From assembly GCF_004798585.1 (NCBI RefSeq), contig NZ_PPXQ01000004.1:1-64000 (forward strand): a DNA stretch of 64,000 nucleotides, given 5' to 3'. Below, piece by piece: positions 19,615 to 28,078 of this stretch. Each line of letters starts with the position of its first letter. Position 1 is the first letter of the stretch. The stretch is from Massilia sp. Mn16-1_5. GTDB taxonomy: Bacteria > Pseudomonadota > Gammaproteobacteria > Burkholderiales > Burkholderiaceae_D. The notes under the pieces are model-generated. The model was given only the letters and a program-made list of their open reading frames with translations, was not told where the DNA came from and made no database searches. A program made the position numbers and the translations under genes.

Positions 19615-20216
19615 AGCAGGTGCTGGCGCACCAGGTCGGCCACGCTGGCCGCTTCCAGCTTTTCCATCATGCGCGTCTTGTGCACCTCGACGGTGCGCAC
19701 GCTGATGCCCAGGTCGCGCGCGATCTCGCGGTTGTGGCGGCCGGCCACGACCAGCCCCATGACTTCGGCCTCGCGCGGGGTCAGGCTGGCGTAGCGCCTG
19801 GCCCAGGCCGCGTGCGCCGGGCTGGCGCGCGCATCGCTGGCCTGGCGCTGGAAGGCTTCCTCGATCGCCGCCACCAGCTGCTTTTCCTGCAGCGGCTTTT
19901 CCAGGAAGTCGACGGCTTGCGAGCGGAACGCCTCGCGCGCCGAATCGACGTCGCCATGGCCGGTGATGACCAGCACCGGCAACCGGCTGCCCATCTCGCG
20001 CAGGGTCTTCTGCAGGGTCAGGCCGTCCATGCCAGGCATGCGGATATCGAGCAGCATGCAGCCGCGCAGCAGCGGCGTCCACGCCTGCAGGAAGGCCTCC
20101 GCATCGGCGAAGAAGGCGGTCCGGTAGCCGTTCAGGCTCAATAGCAGGCCGAGCGCGTCGCGCACGGCGGCATCGTCGTCGACGATGTAGACGGTGTTTT
20201 CACTGCTCATGTTCAC
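19602..20216 (-). CDS. FixJ-family response regulator
   Basis: A 204-residue two-domain response regulator. The receiver (about 8-120) has D-D-D near residue 14, the phospho-acceptor in L-L-D-I-R-M-P-G-M-D-G and the K-P-L switch Lys; the LuxR-type helix-turn-helix follows (L-T-P-R-E-A-E-V-M, I-A-R-D-L-G-I-S-V-R-T-V-E-V-H). Its start overlaps the 3' end of the histidine kinase gene, so kinase and regulator are coupled. The likely targets are the flanking stress genes. Confidence 0.92.
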   Translation of the reverse strand: MNMSSENTVYIVDDDAAVRDALGLLLSLNGYRTAFFADAEAFLQAWTPLLRGCMLLDIRMPGMDGLTLQKTLREMGSRLPVLVITGHGDVDSAREAFRSQAVDFLEKPLQEKQLVAAIEEAFQRQASDARASPAHAAWARRYASLTPREAEVMGLVVAGRHNREIARDLGISVRTVEVHKTRMMEKLEAASVADLVRQHLLYGA

Positions 20217-21795
20217 TCCTTCCTTGCGCCCGCGCCGGCTGCGCGGGCAATGTCATGACAAGCACCGCATGCGGGCCTGGCGCGGCAATCAGCGTGCCGC
20301 CGTGCGCCTCGACGATCGAGCGGCTGATCGCGAGGCCGAGCCCGAGACCGCTCGACTTGAGCGAGACGAAGGGCTCGAACAGGCGGTCGCGGATCTTCTC
20401 GGCGATGCCGGGTCCGGTGTCGGCGACCCGGATCCAGACCTGGCCACTCTTGACTCCCGCATCGACCATGATGCGGCGCCCTTCATCTGCGGGCGCCGCC
20501 GCCAGCGCCTGAAGGGCGTTCGCCAGCAGGTTGCGCAGGACGATGTCGAGCTGGATACGGTCGCCCAGCAGCGGCGCATCGGGAATCTCCCCGACCTGCA
20601 AAGCGACGCCTGCATCGCGCGCCTGGCCGGCGAATGCGGCGACGCTGCCGTGCACCAGTTCCGCCAGCGACAGCGCATCGAGCGCGATCGCGCCGCTGCG
20701 GAAGAATTCGCGCAGGCGTTTCAGGACGTTCGACGCGCGCTGCGACTCGGCCGCCATGGCGTCGATGGTCCGGTGCAGCAGCGGATCGCCGCCCTCGCGC
20801 AGCACCAGGCGCTGGCAGGCGCTGCCATAGGCGGAGAGGGCGGTCAGGGGCTGGTTCAGCTCGTGGGCCACGGCGGCCGCCATTTCGCCGGCGGCGGCCA
20901 TGCGCAGCGAGTGGCGCAATTCCCGGCTGGCGCGGCGCGCGACGTCGACCGCGATGCCGATCAGGAAGCCGGACAGGATCAGGGTCAGCACCAGCATCTG
21001 CACGTTCGGCATATGCTCGAGGTCGGACACCGGCCACAGCGCGGCGACGGTCACGCCGGCTTCGAGCACGATGGCGGCACTGACGGCGCCCGCCATGCCC
21101 TGGCGCGAGGCGGCCCAGGCCAGCGGCAGCATCAGCAGGTAGTAGGCGAGCGAGGCGGGCGCCGGACTTTGCAGCGCGATCCCCAGCAACAGGGCGATGA
21201 CGGCCGTGTAGGCGGCCGTGTCCCAGTTGCGCACGCGCTTGAGGAAGCCGGTGCGCAGCTCGGGGTCGAAGACGAAGCAGGCGGCGGGCACGATTGCCAG
21301 CATGCCGGCCGTCTCGGCAATCGCGTAGCGGCTCAGCACCTCGATCCAGGCGAGGCCGGCGGAACCGGCAGGCGTGCGCACCATCGCCGCATACAGCAGG
21401 CCGCTGGCCAGGCTGCCCAGCGCCACCACGGCGGCCCAGAGCAGCATGCCGCGGTGGCTGGCGAAGAAGGCGCCGCGCGGCAGCGTGCGCCGCGTGAACA
21501 GCGCCAGCGCCAGGTAGACCGGGACCGGCAGCAGGCCGCCCAGCAGCGACAGCGCCGGCCGCGCCGGCAGGGCGGGCGTGAGGCTGGCCGCCAGCAGGGC
21601 TGCGGCCAGCAGCGGCAGCAGGGCGCGCCGGCCGTGGCGCATCGCCGCATACAAGGCCAGGCCGGCGGCCGGATGCCAGACCGGCGCGATCGCCTGGTAG
21701 CGCGCTTCGGGGCCGCTCAGCATGTCGCAGGCCACGTAGGCGGCGACGAAGGCGCAGGCCTGCAGGAGCGGGCGGGTGGACAGTGCGTCTTTCAT
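20200..21795 (-). CDS. MASE1-domain sensor histidine kinase
   Basis: A 531-residue histidine kinase. The first 280 or so residues form an eight-helix MASE1-type membrane sensor with W-H-P-A-A-G-L-A-L. The HisKA domain carries the H-box A-H-E-L-N-Q-P-L-T-A-L, and the catalytic domain has N-L-L-A-N-A (N box), D-T-G-P-G-I (G1) and G-L-G-L-G-L (G2). No PAS/heme domain is seen, unlike FixL. It is co-transcribed with the FixJ-like regulator downstream. The signal is unknown; neighbours hint at energy or stationary-phase stress. Confidence 0.9.
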   Translation of the reverse strand: MKDALSTRPLLQACAFVAAYVACDMLSGPEARYQAIAPVWHPAAGLALYAAMRHGRRALLPLLAAALLAASLTPALPARPALSLLGGLLPVPVYLALALFTRRTLPRGAFFASHRGMLLWAAVVALGSLASGLLYAAMVRTPAGSAGLAWIEVLSRYAIAETAGMLAIVPAACFVFDPELRTGFLKRVRNWDTAAYTAVIALLLGIALQSPAPASLAYYLLMLPLAWAASRQGMAGAVSAAIVLEAGVTVAALWPVSDLEHMPNVQMLVLTLILSGFLIGIAVDVARRASRELRHSLRMAAAGEMAAAVAHELNQPLTALSAYGSACQRLVLREGGDPLLHRTIDAMAAESQRASNVLKRLREFFRSGAIALDALSLAELVHGSVAAFAGQARDAGVALQVGEIPDAPLLGDRIQLDIVLRNLLANALQALAAAPADEGRRIMVDAGVKSGQVWIRVADTGPGIAEKIRDRLFEPFVSLKSSGLGLGLAISRSIVEAHGGTLIAAPGPHAVLVMTLPAQPARAQGRSEHEQ

Positions 21796-21861
21796 GAACA
21801 GGATCTGCGCAAGGGAATGGACGCATTATCGCCGCTTCGCCCTAAAAGGCTGCCAAGTACG

Positions 21862-21874
21862 CGAAACCCGTAGG
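21862..21874. promoter_or_regulatory. candidate operator of the FixJ-like regulator (site 2)
   Basis: CGAAACCCGTAGG, between the kinase start and the divergent hpf-like gene, sharing GAAACCC-N-TA-N-G with the site at 18886-18900. It sits 94 bp before the hpf ATG, a reasonable activator position. Confidence 0.35.
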
Positions 21875-21967
21875 GGACTTGGCGAATTGCCAGGCGCCGC
21901 GCGGCGGGCGAGACTGGCGCCATGCCGCCGATGTGGTGGCTGAAGCGAACGACGACAGGAGAGTCCC

Positions 21968-22348
21968 ATGGAAGTCCATCTGCTTGCAAGACAGTTTCCC
22001 CTCACGCCAGCCCTGCGCAGCTATGCGCAGCGGCGCCTGCGCCATGCGTTTTCCTTCGCCCGCGACAAGGTGGGCGACGTGGTGGTGCGCCTGGGCGACA
22101 TCAACGGGCCGCGCGGCGGGCAGGACATGCAATGCCACATCCTGGTGGCCGTCCCCGGAAGGCCAACGCTGGTGGTGCGCGACGTGCAGGACAACCTGTA
22201 CACGGCGATCGACCGCGCCGTGAAGCGGGCCGCCTACAAGGTGCGCCAGGCGTTGATGCAGCGGCGCTCGCTGGAGCGCTGGGGCCGGCGCGGCCTGGCC
22301 AAGGGGCGCCGGGACACCCGGCGCGACGATCCGGACGCCGAGGCCTGA
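21968..22348 (+). CDS. HPF/RaiA-family ribosome hibernation factor
   Basis: A 126-residue protein of the S30AE/HPF-RaiA family. It begins M-E-V-H-L-L-A-R-Q-F-P-L-T-P-A-L-R and includes the R-L-G-D-I-N-G-P-R-G-G-Q-D segment and a basic region (A-V-K-R-A-A-Y-K-V-R-Q-A-L) that contacts rRNA. Such factors bind the 30S decoding site in stationary or low-oxygen conditions. Highly basic C-terminal tail. ATG follows AGGAGAG. The universal stress protein gene follows 27 bp downstream, forming a small stress operon. Confidence 0.85.
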   Translation: MEVHLLARQFPLTPALRSYAQRRLRHAFSFARDKVGDVVVRLGDINGPRGGQDMQCHILVAVPGRPTLVVRDVQDNLYTAIDRAVKRAAYKVRQALMQRRSLERWGRRGLAKGRRDTRRDDPDAEA

Positions 22349-22375
22349 ACGCGGCATTCGACAGGGAGAAGGCGC

Positions 22376-23074
22376 ATGTTACACGGCATCCTGGTGGCGA
22401 CCGCATTGTCCGGCCGGTCCGCCGATCCAACGAGAACGGACACCCTCGATCATCTGCAGGCGGCGCCGGGATGGTCCGGCCTGGTCGTGCAGGGCTGGCA
22501 TGCACCGTCCTGGCTGGGCCGCCTGCGCAATGCCTGGAGCTTCGGCGCGATCGCACGGCGCACCAGCGAACCGGTGCTGGTGCTGCGAAATCGGGCACCG
22601 CGGCCGTATGCGCGGGTGCTGGTCGCGGTCGACTTTTCCGACGCCGCGCTCGAGACCGTGCGCGCGGCGGCGCGTTGCGCGCCAGGCGCGCGCTTCACGC
22701 TGCTGCACCCGCTCGACACCGGCATGGAAGGGTATATGCGCCGCGCCGCCGTGGCCAGCCGCTTCATCAAGCGGCACCGGCGCCGGCTGCAGGCAGAGGC
22801 CCGCGCAGCGTTCCGGCGCTTTGTCTATCAGCTGCGTTTGCCGGATGTGCAATTTGCGCTGCGCATGACACCGCACCCGGAACGGGTTGCCCTGCGCGTC
22901 CATGCCGCCCGCGAGAATCCGGACCTCGTTGTCGTACGGAAACCACAGGACGGCCTGCTCGGACGCTGGCTCGGGATCTCCGCCGCGCGCGAAGCCCTGG
23001 CGGCGACGCGATGCGACTTGTTGCTCGTTACCGCAGGCAGAGGCCTGTTCCGTCCACGTTCCAACGCTGCTTGA
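22376..23074 (+). CDS. universal stress protein family protein
   Basis: A 232-residue protein with a UspA-type domain: V-L-V-A-V-D-F-S-D-A-A near residue 82, a helical basic stretch (K-R-H-R-R-R-L-Q-A-E), and the nucleotide-binding-like end R-C-D-L-L-L-V. A shorter N-terminal part (L-H-G-I-L-V-A-T-A-L...P-V-L-V-L-R) resembles a reduced second Usp copy. The ATP-binding G-x2-G-x9-G motif is only partly visible (K-P-Q-D-G-L-L-G-R-W). Probably co-transcribed with the hpf-like gene. Confidence 0.8.
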   Translation: MLHGILVATALSGRSADPTRTDTLDHLQAAPGWSGLVVQGWHAPSWLGRLRNAWSFGAIARRTSEPVLVLRNRAPRPYARVLVAVDFSDAALETVRAAARCAPGARFTLLHPLDTGMEGYMRRAAVASRFIKRHRRRLQAEARAAFRRFVYQLRLPDVQFALRMTPHPERVALRVHAARENPDLVVVRKPQDGLLGRWLGISAAREALAATRCDLLLVTAGRGLFRPRSNAA

Positions 23075-23198
23075 CGGCGACCGCAGCGATGTTCCTTCGA
23101 CAGTTATGCGCCGTATGAATGCTGATTATCTGAAACCATGATTTGATTTCTATCTGAAAGCGCCCATACTGGAGACATCACACACAGCGAGGAACATC

Positions 23199-23387
23199 AT
23201 GAACACTCAAAAACAACAAGCTTCGAACAGCGTCCTGTCGACCTTCGCCAACTCGATCAAGCGCCTGTTCGCGCATGACGCAACGAGCGGCGGCAGCGAC
23301 CTCATGCAGCTCTACCTGCTGTCGCGCGGTTCCGATTCCGTGCGTCCGGCCGTCATCCGCAAGCTGCACGCCGCCGCGCAGAACTGA
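23199..23387 (+). CDS. small hypothetical protein, 62 residues
   Basis: A short protein I cannot assign. It begins M-N-T-Q-K-Q-Q-A-S-N and has an amphipathic helix (F-A-N-S-I-K-R-L-F) and a C-terminal helix (V-I-R-K-L-H-A-A-A-Q-N). GAGGAAC precedes the ATG. It stands alone between the universal stress protein and ycaO genes; the terminator at 23536-23570 could close its transcript. Confidence 0.6.
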   Translation: MNTQKQQASNSVLSTFANSIKRLFAHDATSGGSDLMQLYLLSRGSDSVRPAVIRKLHAAAQN

Positions 23388-23535
23388 TTCCCGCCCGCGG
23401 CACCAGCCGCAGCGGCGAGACAGGCGGTATGCCGATGTGAGACAATGTCCGGTCTAGCGCCGGAAAGTACATCATCGGCTCGGCCGCCCAGCAGTGCGCG
23501 GGAATGCGACTTTCCATGCGACGCCTGTTTTGATC

Positions 23536-23570
23536 CATAAAGCCCTGTCCCGACAGGGCTTTATGTTTTT
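23536..23570 (+). terminator. perfect hairpin plus T-run in the leader of the ycaO-like gene
   Basis: CATAAAGCCCTGTC and GACAGGGCTTTATG form a 14-bp perfect inverted repeat with a 2-base centre, followed by TTTTT. It ends 22 bp before the ATG at 23593. It either terminates the small upstream gene or attenuates the ycaO transcript. Confidence 0.75.
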
Positions 23571-23592
23571 CGTATTGGATTGGAATTCTCCC

Positions 23593-25800
23593 ATGGAAAT
23601 CAAAGTCAACTTCCTCGACAAACTGCGCCTGGAGGCCAAGTTCGACGACTTCACCGTCATCGCCGACCAGCCGATCCGCTACAAGGGCGACGGTTCGGCG
23701 CCCGGCCCCTTCGATTACTTCCTGGCCTCGTCGGCCCTGTGCGCGGCCTATTTCGTGAAGTTGTACTGCAATACCCGCGATATTCCGACCGAGAATATCC
23801 GCCTGTCGCAAAACAATATCGTCGACCCGGAGAACCGCTACAAGCAGATCTTCAAGATCCAGGTCGAGCTGCCGCACGATATCTCCGAGAAGGACCGCCA
23901 GGGCATCCTGCGCTCGATCGAGCGCTGCACCGTCAAGAAAGTGGTGCAGGAAGGGCCGGAATTCGTGATCGAGGAAGTCGAGAACCTCGACGCCGACGCC
24001 CAGGCGCTGCTGACCCTGAATCCGGCCGCCGAGGCCTTGACCTATATTCCGGGTAAGGACCTGCCGCTGGAACAGACCATCGCCAACATGTCCGCGAAGC
24101 TGGCCAGCTGGGGCATCAAGATCGAGATCGCCTCCTGGCGCAATATCGTGCCGAACGTGTGGTCGCTGCATATCCGCGACGCGCATTCGCCGATGTGCTT
24201 CACCAACGGCAAAGGCGCGACCAAGGAAAGCGCGCTGGCCTCGGCGCTGGGCGAATACATCGAACGCCTGAACAACAACCACTTCTATGCCGGCGTGTTC
24301 TGGGGCGAGGACATCGCCCGCGCCGACTTCGTGCACTATCCGAACGAGCGCTGGTTCCAGCCGGGTCCGGACGATGCGCTGCCGCCGGAGATCCTCGACG
24401 AGTACTGCATCGGCATCTACGACCCGGACGGCGAACTGCGCGGCTCGCACCTGGTCGACACCAATTCCGGCAACGCCGCGCGCGGCATCGTCTCGCTGCC
24501 CTTCAAGCGCGAGTCGGACGGCGAGACCGTCTGGTTCCCCTCGAACCTGGTCGAGAACCTCTACGCCAGCAATGGCATGAGCGCGGGGAATACGCTGGCC
24601 GAGGCGCAGGTGCAGTGCCTGTCCGAGATCTTCGAGCGCGCGGTGAAGCGCGAAATCCTGGAGGGCGAGCTCGCCTTGCCCGACGTGCCGCAGGAGGTAC
24701 TGGCCAAGTATCCGGGCATCGTCGCCGGCATCAAGGGCCTGGAAGAGCAGGGCTTCCCGGTCCTGGTCAAGGATGCGTCGCTGGGCGGCCAGTATCCGGT
24801 CATGTGCGTCACCCTGATGAACCCGCGCACCGGCGGCGTGTTCGCCTCCTTCGGCGCGCACCCGAGCTTCGAAGTGGCGCTGGAACGCAGCCTCACCGAA
24901 CTGCTGCAGGGACGCAGCTTCGAGGGCCTGAACGACCTGCCGCAACCGACCTTCGCCAGCGAAGCCGTCACCGAGCCGTATAACTTCGTCGAGCACTTCA
25001 TCGATTCCAGCGGCGTGGTGTCGTGGCGCTTCTTCAGCGCCAAGTCAGACTACGATTTCGTGGAGTGGGATTTTTCGGGCGAGGGCAAGGATTCGAACGT
25101 GCAGGAAGCGGCGACCCTGCTCGGCATCCTCGAGGACATGGGCAAGGAAGTCTACACGGCCGTGTACGACGAACTGGGCGCTGTCGCGTGCCGCATCGTC
25201 GTGCCAGGTTACTCGGAAATCTATCCGGTGGAAGACCTGGTGTGGGATAACACCAACAAGGCCCTGCTGTTCCGCGAAGACATCCTGAACATCCATCGCC
25301 TGGACGACGACGCCTTGTCCGATCTGCTCGATCGCCTGGAAAACAACGAGCTCGACGAGCATTCGGATATCGCCAGCCTGATCGGCATCGAGTTCGACGA
25401 AAACACCGTGTGGGGCCAGCTCACCGTGCTCGAACTGCGCCTCCTGATCAACCTCGCGCTGAACGAATTCGAAGCGGCCCACGAGCTGGTCGGCGCCTTC
25501 CTGCAGTACAACGACAATACCGTGGAGCGCAAGCTCTTCTACCAGGCGCTGAACGTAGTGCTGGAAGTGGCGCTGGACGAGGAGATGGAGCTGGACGACT
25601 ATGTCGCCAACTTCCGCCGCATGTACGGCAACGGGCGCATGGATGCGGCGCTGGGTTTGGTGGACGGCAGCGTACGCTTCTACGGCCTCACGCCGACCAG
25701 CATGCAGCTGGAAGGGCTGGACCGCCATCATCGCCTGATCGACAGCTACCGCAAGCTGCATGCGGCGCGCGCGAAGGCGGCTGCATCGAAGCAGGCGTGA
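23593..25800 (+). CDS. ycaO: OsmC-YcaO fusion protein
   Basis: A 735-residue protein with an N-terminal OsmC-like domain (about 1-140; G-P-F-D-Y-F-L-A-S-S-A-L-C-A-A holds the expected Cys) and a YcaO ATP-grasp-like domain (about 160-550). Visible YcaO parts are the E-S-A-L-A-S-A-L-G-E-Y-I-E-R segment and A-E-A-Q-V-Q-C-L-S-E-I-F-E-R-A-V-K, whose Glu residues bind Mg-ATP. A helical C-terminal part follows. YcaO enzymes phosphorylate amide oxygens; the E. coli member aids RimO methylthiolation of ribosomal protein S12. No azole peptide precursor is nearby, so the housekeeping role is likelier. The YddG-like gene overlaps its stop. Confidence 0.9.
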   Translation: MEIKVNFLDKLRLEAKFDDFTVIADQPIRYKGDGSAPGPFDYFLASSALCAAYFVKLYCNTRDIPTENIRLSQNNIVDPENRYKQIFKIQVELPHDISEKDRQGILRSIERCTVKKVVQEGPEFVIEEVENLDADAQALLTLNPAAEALTYIPGKDLPLEQTIANMSAKLASWGIKIEIASWRNIVPNVWSLHIRDAHSPMCFTNGKGATKESALASALGEYIERLNNNHFYAGVFWGEDIARADFVHYPNERWFQPGPDDALPPEILDEYCIGIYDPDGELRGSHLVDTNSGNAARGIVSLPFKRESDGETVWFPSNLVENLYASNGMSAGNTLAEAQVQCLSEIFERAVKREILEGELALPDVPQEVLAKYPGIVAGIKGLEEQGFPVLVKDASLGGQYPVMCVTLMNPRTGGVFASFGAHPSFEVALERSLTELLQGRSFEGLNDLPQPTFASEAVTEPYNFVEHFIDSSGVVSWRFFSAKSDYDFVEWDFSGEGKDSNVQEAATLLGILEDMGKEVYTAVYDELGAVACRIVVPGYSEIYPVEDLVWDNTNKALLFREDILNIHRLDDDALSDLLDRLENNELDEHSDIASLIGIEFDENTVWGQLTVLELRLLINLALNEFEAAHELVGAFLQYNDNTVERKLFYQALNVVLEVALDEEMELDDYVANFRRMYGNGRMDAALGLVDGSVRFYGLTPTSMQLEGLDRHHRLIDSYRKLHAARAKAAASKQA

Positions 25801-26708
25801 CCAGGAGCAAGGCGACCCTGGTCGGGCTCCTTGCCGTCCTGCTGTGGAGTTCCATCGTCGGCCTGATCCGCAGCGTCAGCGAGCACCTGGGGCCCACCGG
25901 CGGCGCGGCCATGATGTACAGCGTGGCCTCGGTCTTCCTGCTGCTGTCGGTCGGCTGGGTCGGCCTGCCCGACTTCCCGCGCCGCTATCTTGTCTGGGGC
26001 AGCCTGCTGTTCGTGAGCTACGAGCTGTGCCTGGCGCTCTCGATCGGCTACGCGGACACGGGGCGCCAGGCGATCGAGGTCGGCATGGTCAACTACCTGT
26101 GGCCGACCTTCACCATCGTGGCCGCCATCCTGTTCAACCGCCAGCGGACCAATTACCTGATCGTGCCCGGCTTCCTGCTGTCGATCGCGGGCATCTGCCG
26201 GGTGCTGGGCGGAGAGCAGGGCTTCGATGCGGCGGGGATGCTGGCCAACGTGCGCGGCAACCCGCTCAGCTACGGCCTGGCCTTCGCCGGCGCCCTGATC
26301 TGGGCGGCCTACTGCACGGTCACGGCGCGCATCGCCGGCGGCAAGAACGGCGTGACGGTGTTCTTCCTCCTGGTCTCGATCAGCCTGTGGGTCAAGTACC
26401 TGCTCGAGGGCGGCGGCCAGATGGACTTCAGCATGGAGGCCGTGATCTACCTGGTTTTGGCGGCCGCCGCCATGGGCTTCGGTTACGGCGCCTGGAATGT
26501 CGGCATCCTGCACGGGAACGTCACGGTGCTGGCGGGTGCCTCCTACTTCATCCCGGTGTTCTCGGCGGCGCTGTCCACGCTGCTGCTGCGCACGCCCTTG
26601 TCCGGCGCCTTCTGGCAAGGCGCGGCCATGGTCTGCGGCGGCGCCATCCTGTGCTGGCTGGCGACACGCGCCAGGCGAGTCGGGCACGTGAAAGCTGTAG
26701 CGGATTAA
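25797..26708 (+). CDS. yddG: YddG-like DMT-family exporter
   Basis: A 303-residue, ten-helix transporter of the drug/metabolite (EamA) superfamily resembling YddG, which exports aromatic amino acids. The GTG start at 25797 overlaps the ycaO stop (GTGA), indicating translational coupling. Notable segments are L-L-W-S-S-I-V-G-L-I-R in helix 1, M-V-N-Y-L-W-P-T-F-T-I-V in helix 4 and A-G-A-S-Y-F-I-P-V-F-S-A near helix 9, all YddG-like. The link to YcaO is unexplained. Confidence 0.85.
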   Translation: MTRSKATLVGLLAVLLWSSIVGLIRSVSEHLGPTGGAAMMYSVASVFLLLSVGWVGLPDFPRRYLVWGSLLFVSYELCLALSIGYADTGRQAIEVGMVNYLWPTFTIVAAILFNRQRTNYLIVPGFLLSIAGICRVLGGEQGFDAAGMLANVRGNPLSYGLAFAGALIWAAYCTVTARIAGGKNGVTVFFLLVSISLWVKYLLEGGGQMDFSMEAVIYLVLAAAAMGFGYGAWNVGILHGNVTVLAGASYFIPVFSAALSTLLLRTPLSGAFWQGAAMVCGGAILCWLATRARRVGHVKAVAD

Positions 26709-27282
26709 AAACTGAAATTGCTAATAGTGCAACAATGGCGGACACTGAGCCGTTTTGACAAGCCGCTATCGGGCCAGGAGCGGACGTAGCGCAGGGTTAC
26801 ATCTTAATCTCGCGAGTTATTCAATCCAGGCCTTCATGGACAGGTGGCAAACACGAAGCCATTGCTGGTGCGCCGCTTGGCTCGGGGTGCAGCCAGGCGA
26901 CGGCAAGGACCGATTCGATGCAGTTGGGCTTGGCAATCATCGAGATACTGAAGGCTGGTTAGCCAGCTGCGATCAGTAACATCTGCAATAGGCCCGCAAC
27001 CGGTCAATAGCAGAGGTTATGGAAGCTGAACTCGACCGCAGTACTTGCTAGCTTGCTGGCGATTGGCCTTTATCCACAGCACATGAACGCAATGGTTAGC
27101 CCCAACGCACGCGTACCAGAGCCGCTTCACTCAATCGTTGACGCAGTGCCAACTTGGAGTCATCCGTGTTCGACCACTAATGCGCGCTACGAACTCTATG
27201 TACAGCAATTTACTGAACGACACCTAAGATCGCTAGCACCCTGTTGCCCAACGACGATTTCGCGACGATCCAGGCGCCAAGC
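26709..27282. other. 574-bp gap without a recognisable gene
   Basis: This stretch has visibly lower GC than its surroundings and only short open frames with no family resemblance or ribosome binding site. It contains one arm of the inverted repeat pair (26758-26785). It reads like decayed sequence at the edge of an inserted segment; I could not identify a transposase remnant. Confidence 0.6.
26758..26785 (-). repeat. 28-bp imperfect inverted repeat, left arm
   Basis: On the minus strand this reads GTCCGCTCC...AGCGGCTTGT. It matches 30637-30664 on the plus strand at 23 of 28 positions with no gap, including the outer 7 and inner 10 bases. The two arms bracket the persulfide module. Confidence 0.65.
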
Positions 27283-27645
27283 TTATTGTTCTTTGATTTT
27301 TTGCGAACCATTCCGAAGGCCTTCCGAGAGCTGCCACAGGGTCTCGGCACGCAGTCCTGTTCGACAGTAGGCCAATACGGGCTTGGGCGAGTCGGCATAC
27401 AGCGCGGCAAAAGCCTCGACATCGCTCGGGGTGATCTTTCCAGGCACGACCGGCAAGTAATGCGCTTGCACGCCGCACGCGGCCGCCTGCTCTGCCACCG
27501 CGGCGAACGCTGGCTGGTCGCCAGCCTCGCCGTCGGGGCGATTGCAAATGATGGTGGCAAGACCCGCGTCGCGCAGCCCAGGCAAGGATTCAGGCGACAC
27601 TTGCGAGGTAATCGCAAAGTTCTTATCAAGGTAACGGATGCTCAT
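27283..27645 (-). CDS. DUF442/TIGR01244-family sulfurtransferase or phosphatase-like protein
   Basis: A 120-residue protein with a rhodanese/phosphatase-like fold (DUF442). The active loop reads Y-C-R-T-G-L-R-A-E, a C-x-x-G-x-R site, and the N-terminal strand is S-P-E-S-L-P-G-L-R-D-A-G with I-C-N-R-P-D-G-E. In Xylella and Agrobacterium this domain is fused to a persulfide dioxygenase in the Blh protein of the bigR operon; here it is a separate divergent gene while the dioxygenase sits at the far end. The start at 27645 is favoured by AGGAG. Confidence 0.88.
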   Translation of the reverse strand: MSIRYLDKNFAITSQVSPESLPGLRDAGLATIICNRPDGEAGDQPAFAAVAEQAAACGVQAHYLPVVPGKITPSDVEAFAALYADSPKPVLAYCRTGLRAETLWQLSEGLRNGSQKIKEQ

Positions 27646-27675
27646 GTGATCTCCTGTTCGTGGCATTCAACAACA

Positions 27676-27709
27676 ATCTATTGAAATATAGATCGTCGAT
27701 GCATATAAT
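27676..27709 (+). promoter_or_regulatory. BigR-type operator and sigma-70 promoter
   Basis: ATCTAT-TGAAAT-ATAGAT (27676-27693) is a perfect palindrome. Inside it is TTGAAA (27681-27686), spaced 17 bp from TATAAT (27704-27709), a near-consensus promoter 36 bp before the regulator ATG. A dimeric repressor on the palindrome would cover the -35 box and also the divergent DUF442 leader. Confidence 0.75.
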
Positions 27710-27745
27710 ATCCCCAGGGATAACGAAACACAAGAAGGATTCACG

Positions 27746-28078
27746 ATGAGCGATGGACAAAAACTGGACTTGCAAGCGATGCAATCTGCGGCGGCTCAAG
27801 CCTGCGGCCTGCTGAAAGTACTGGGCAACCCCGATCGGTTGCTGCTGCTTTGCCAACTGACACAAGGCGAGTTTTGCGTCAGCGAGCTCGAAACGCTGCT
27901 GCAAATCCAGCAGCCAACGCTGTCCCAGCAGCTTGGGGTACTGCGCGAGGAAGGTCTCGTCAGCACCAGGCGCGAAGGCAAGCAAATTTTCTACAACATC
28001 GACAGCCACGAAGCCACGGCGATCATGCAGGTCCTGTATGAGTTGTTCTGCCAGCCAGGCAAAGGAGAAACGAAATGA
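27746..28078 (+). CDS. bigR: ArsR-family persulfide-responsive repressor (BigR/SqrR-like)
   Basis: A 110-residue winged-helix ArsR repressor: [14 protein letters not shown], recognition helix [12 protein letters not shown] and the wing R-R-E-G-K-Q-I-F-Y. Cys44 (G-E-F-C-V-S-E-L) and Cys102 (E-L-F-C-Q-P) match the two cysteines through which BigR, YgaV and SqrR form a polysulfide bridge and release DNA; extra Cys occur at 20 and 36. It heads the sulfur operon and its stop overlaps the next start. The palindrome at 27676 is its likely operator. Confidence 0.9.
   Translation: MSDGQKLDLQAMQSAAAQACGLLKVLGNPDRLLLLCQLTQGEFCVSELETLLQIQQPTLSQQLGVLREEGLVSTRREGKQIFYNIDSHEATAIMQVLYELFCQPGKGETK

Noticed and set aside
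20194..21873. A 559-codon open frame on the plus strand opposite the histidine kinase
   Set aside because: The kinase H, N and G boxes are on the minus strand; the plus frame is repetitive Gln/Arg/Gly sequence.
23494..23592. An extended N-terminus for the YcaO protein starting at 23494
   Set aside because: It would translate through the terminator hairpin and adds residues outside the OsmC domain; ATG at 23593 fits the family start.
26755..27370. Short plus-strand frames in the gap after yddG
   Set aside because: No ribosome binding site, no family resemblance and Cys/Trp/Ser-rich composition; better read as decayed noncoding DNA.
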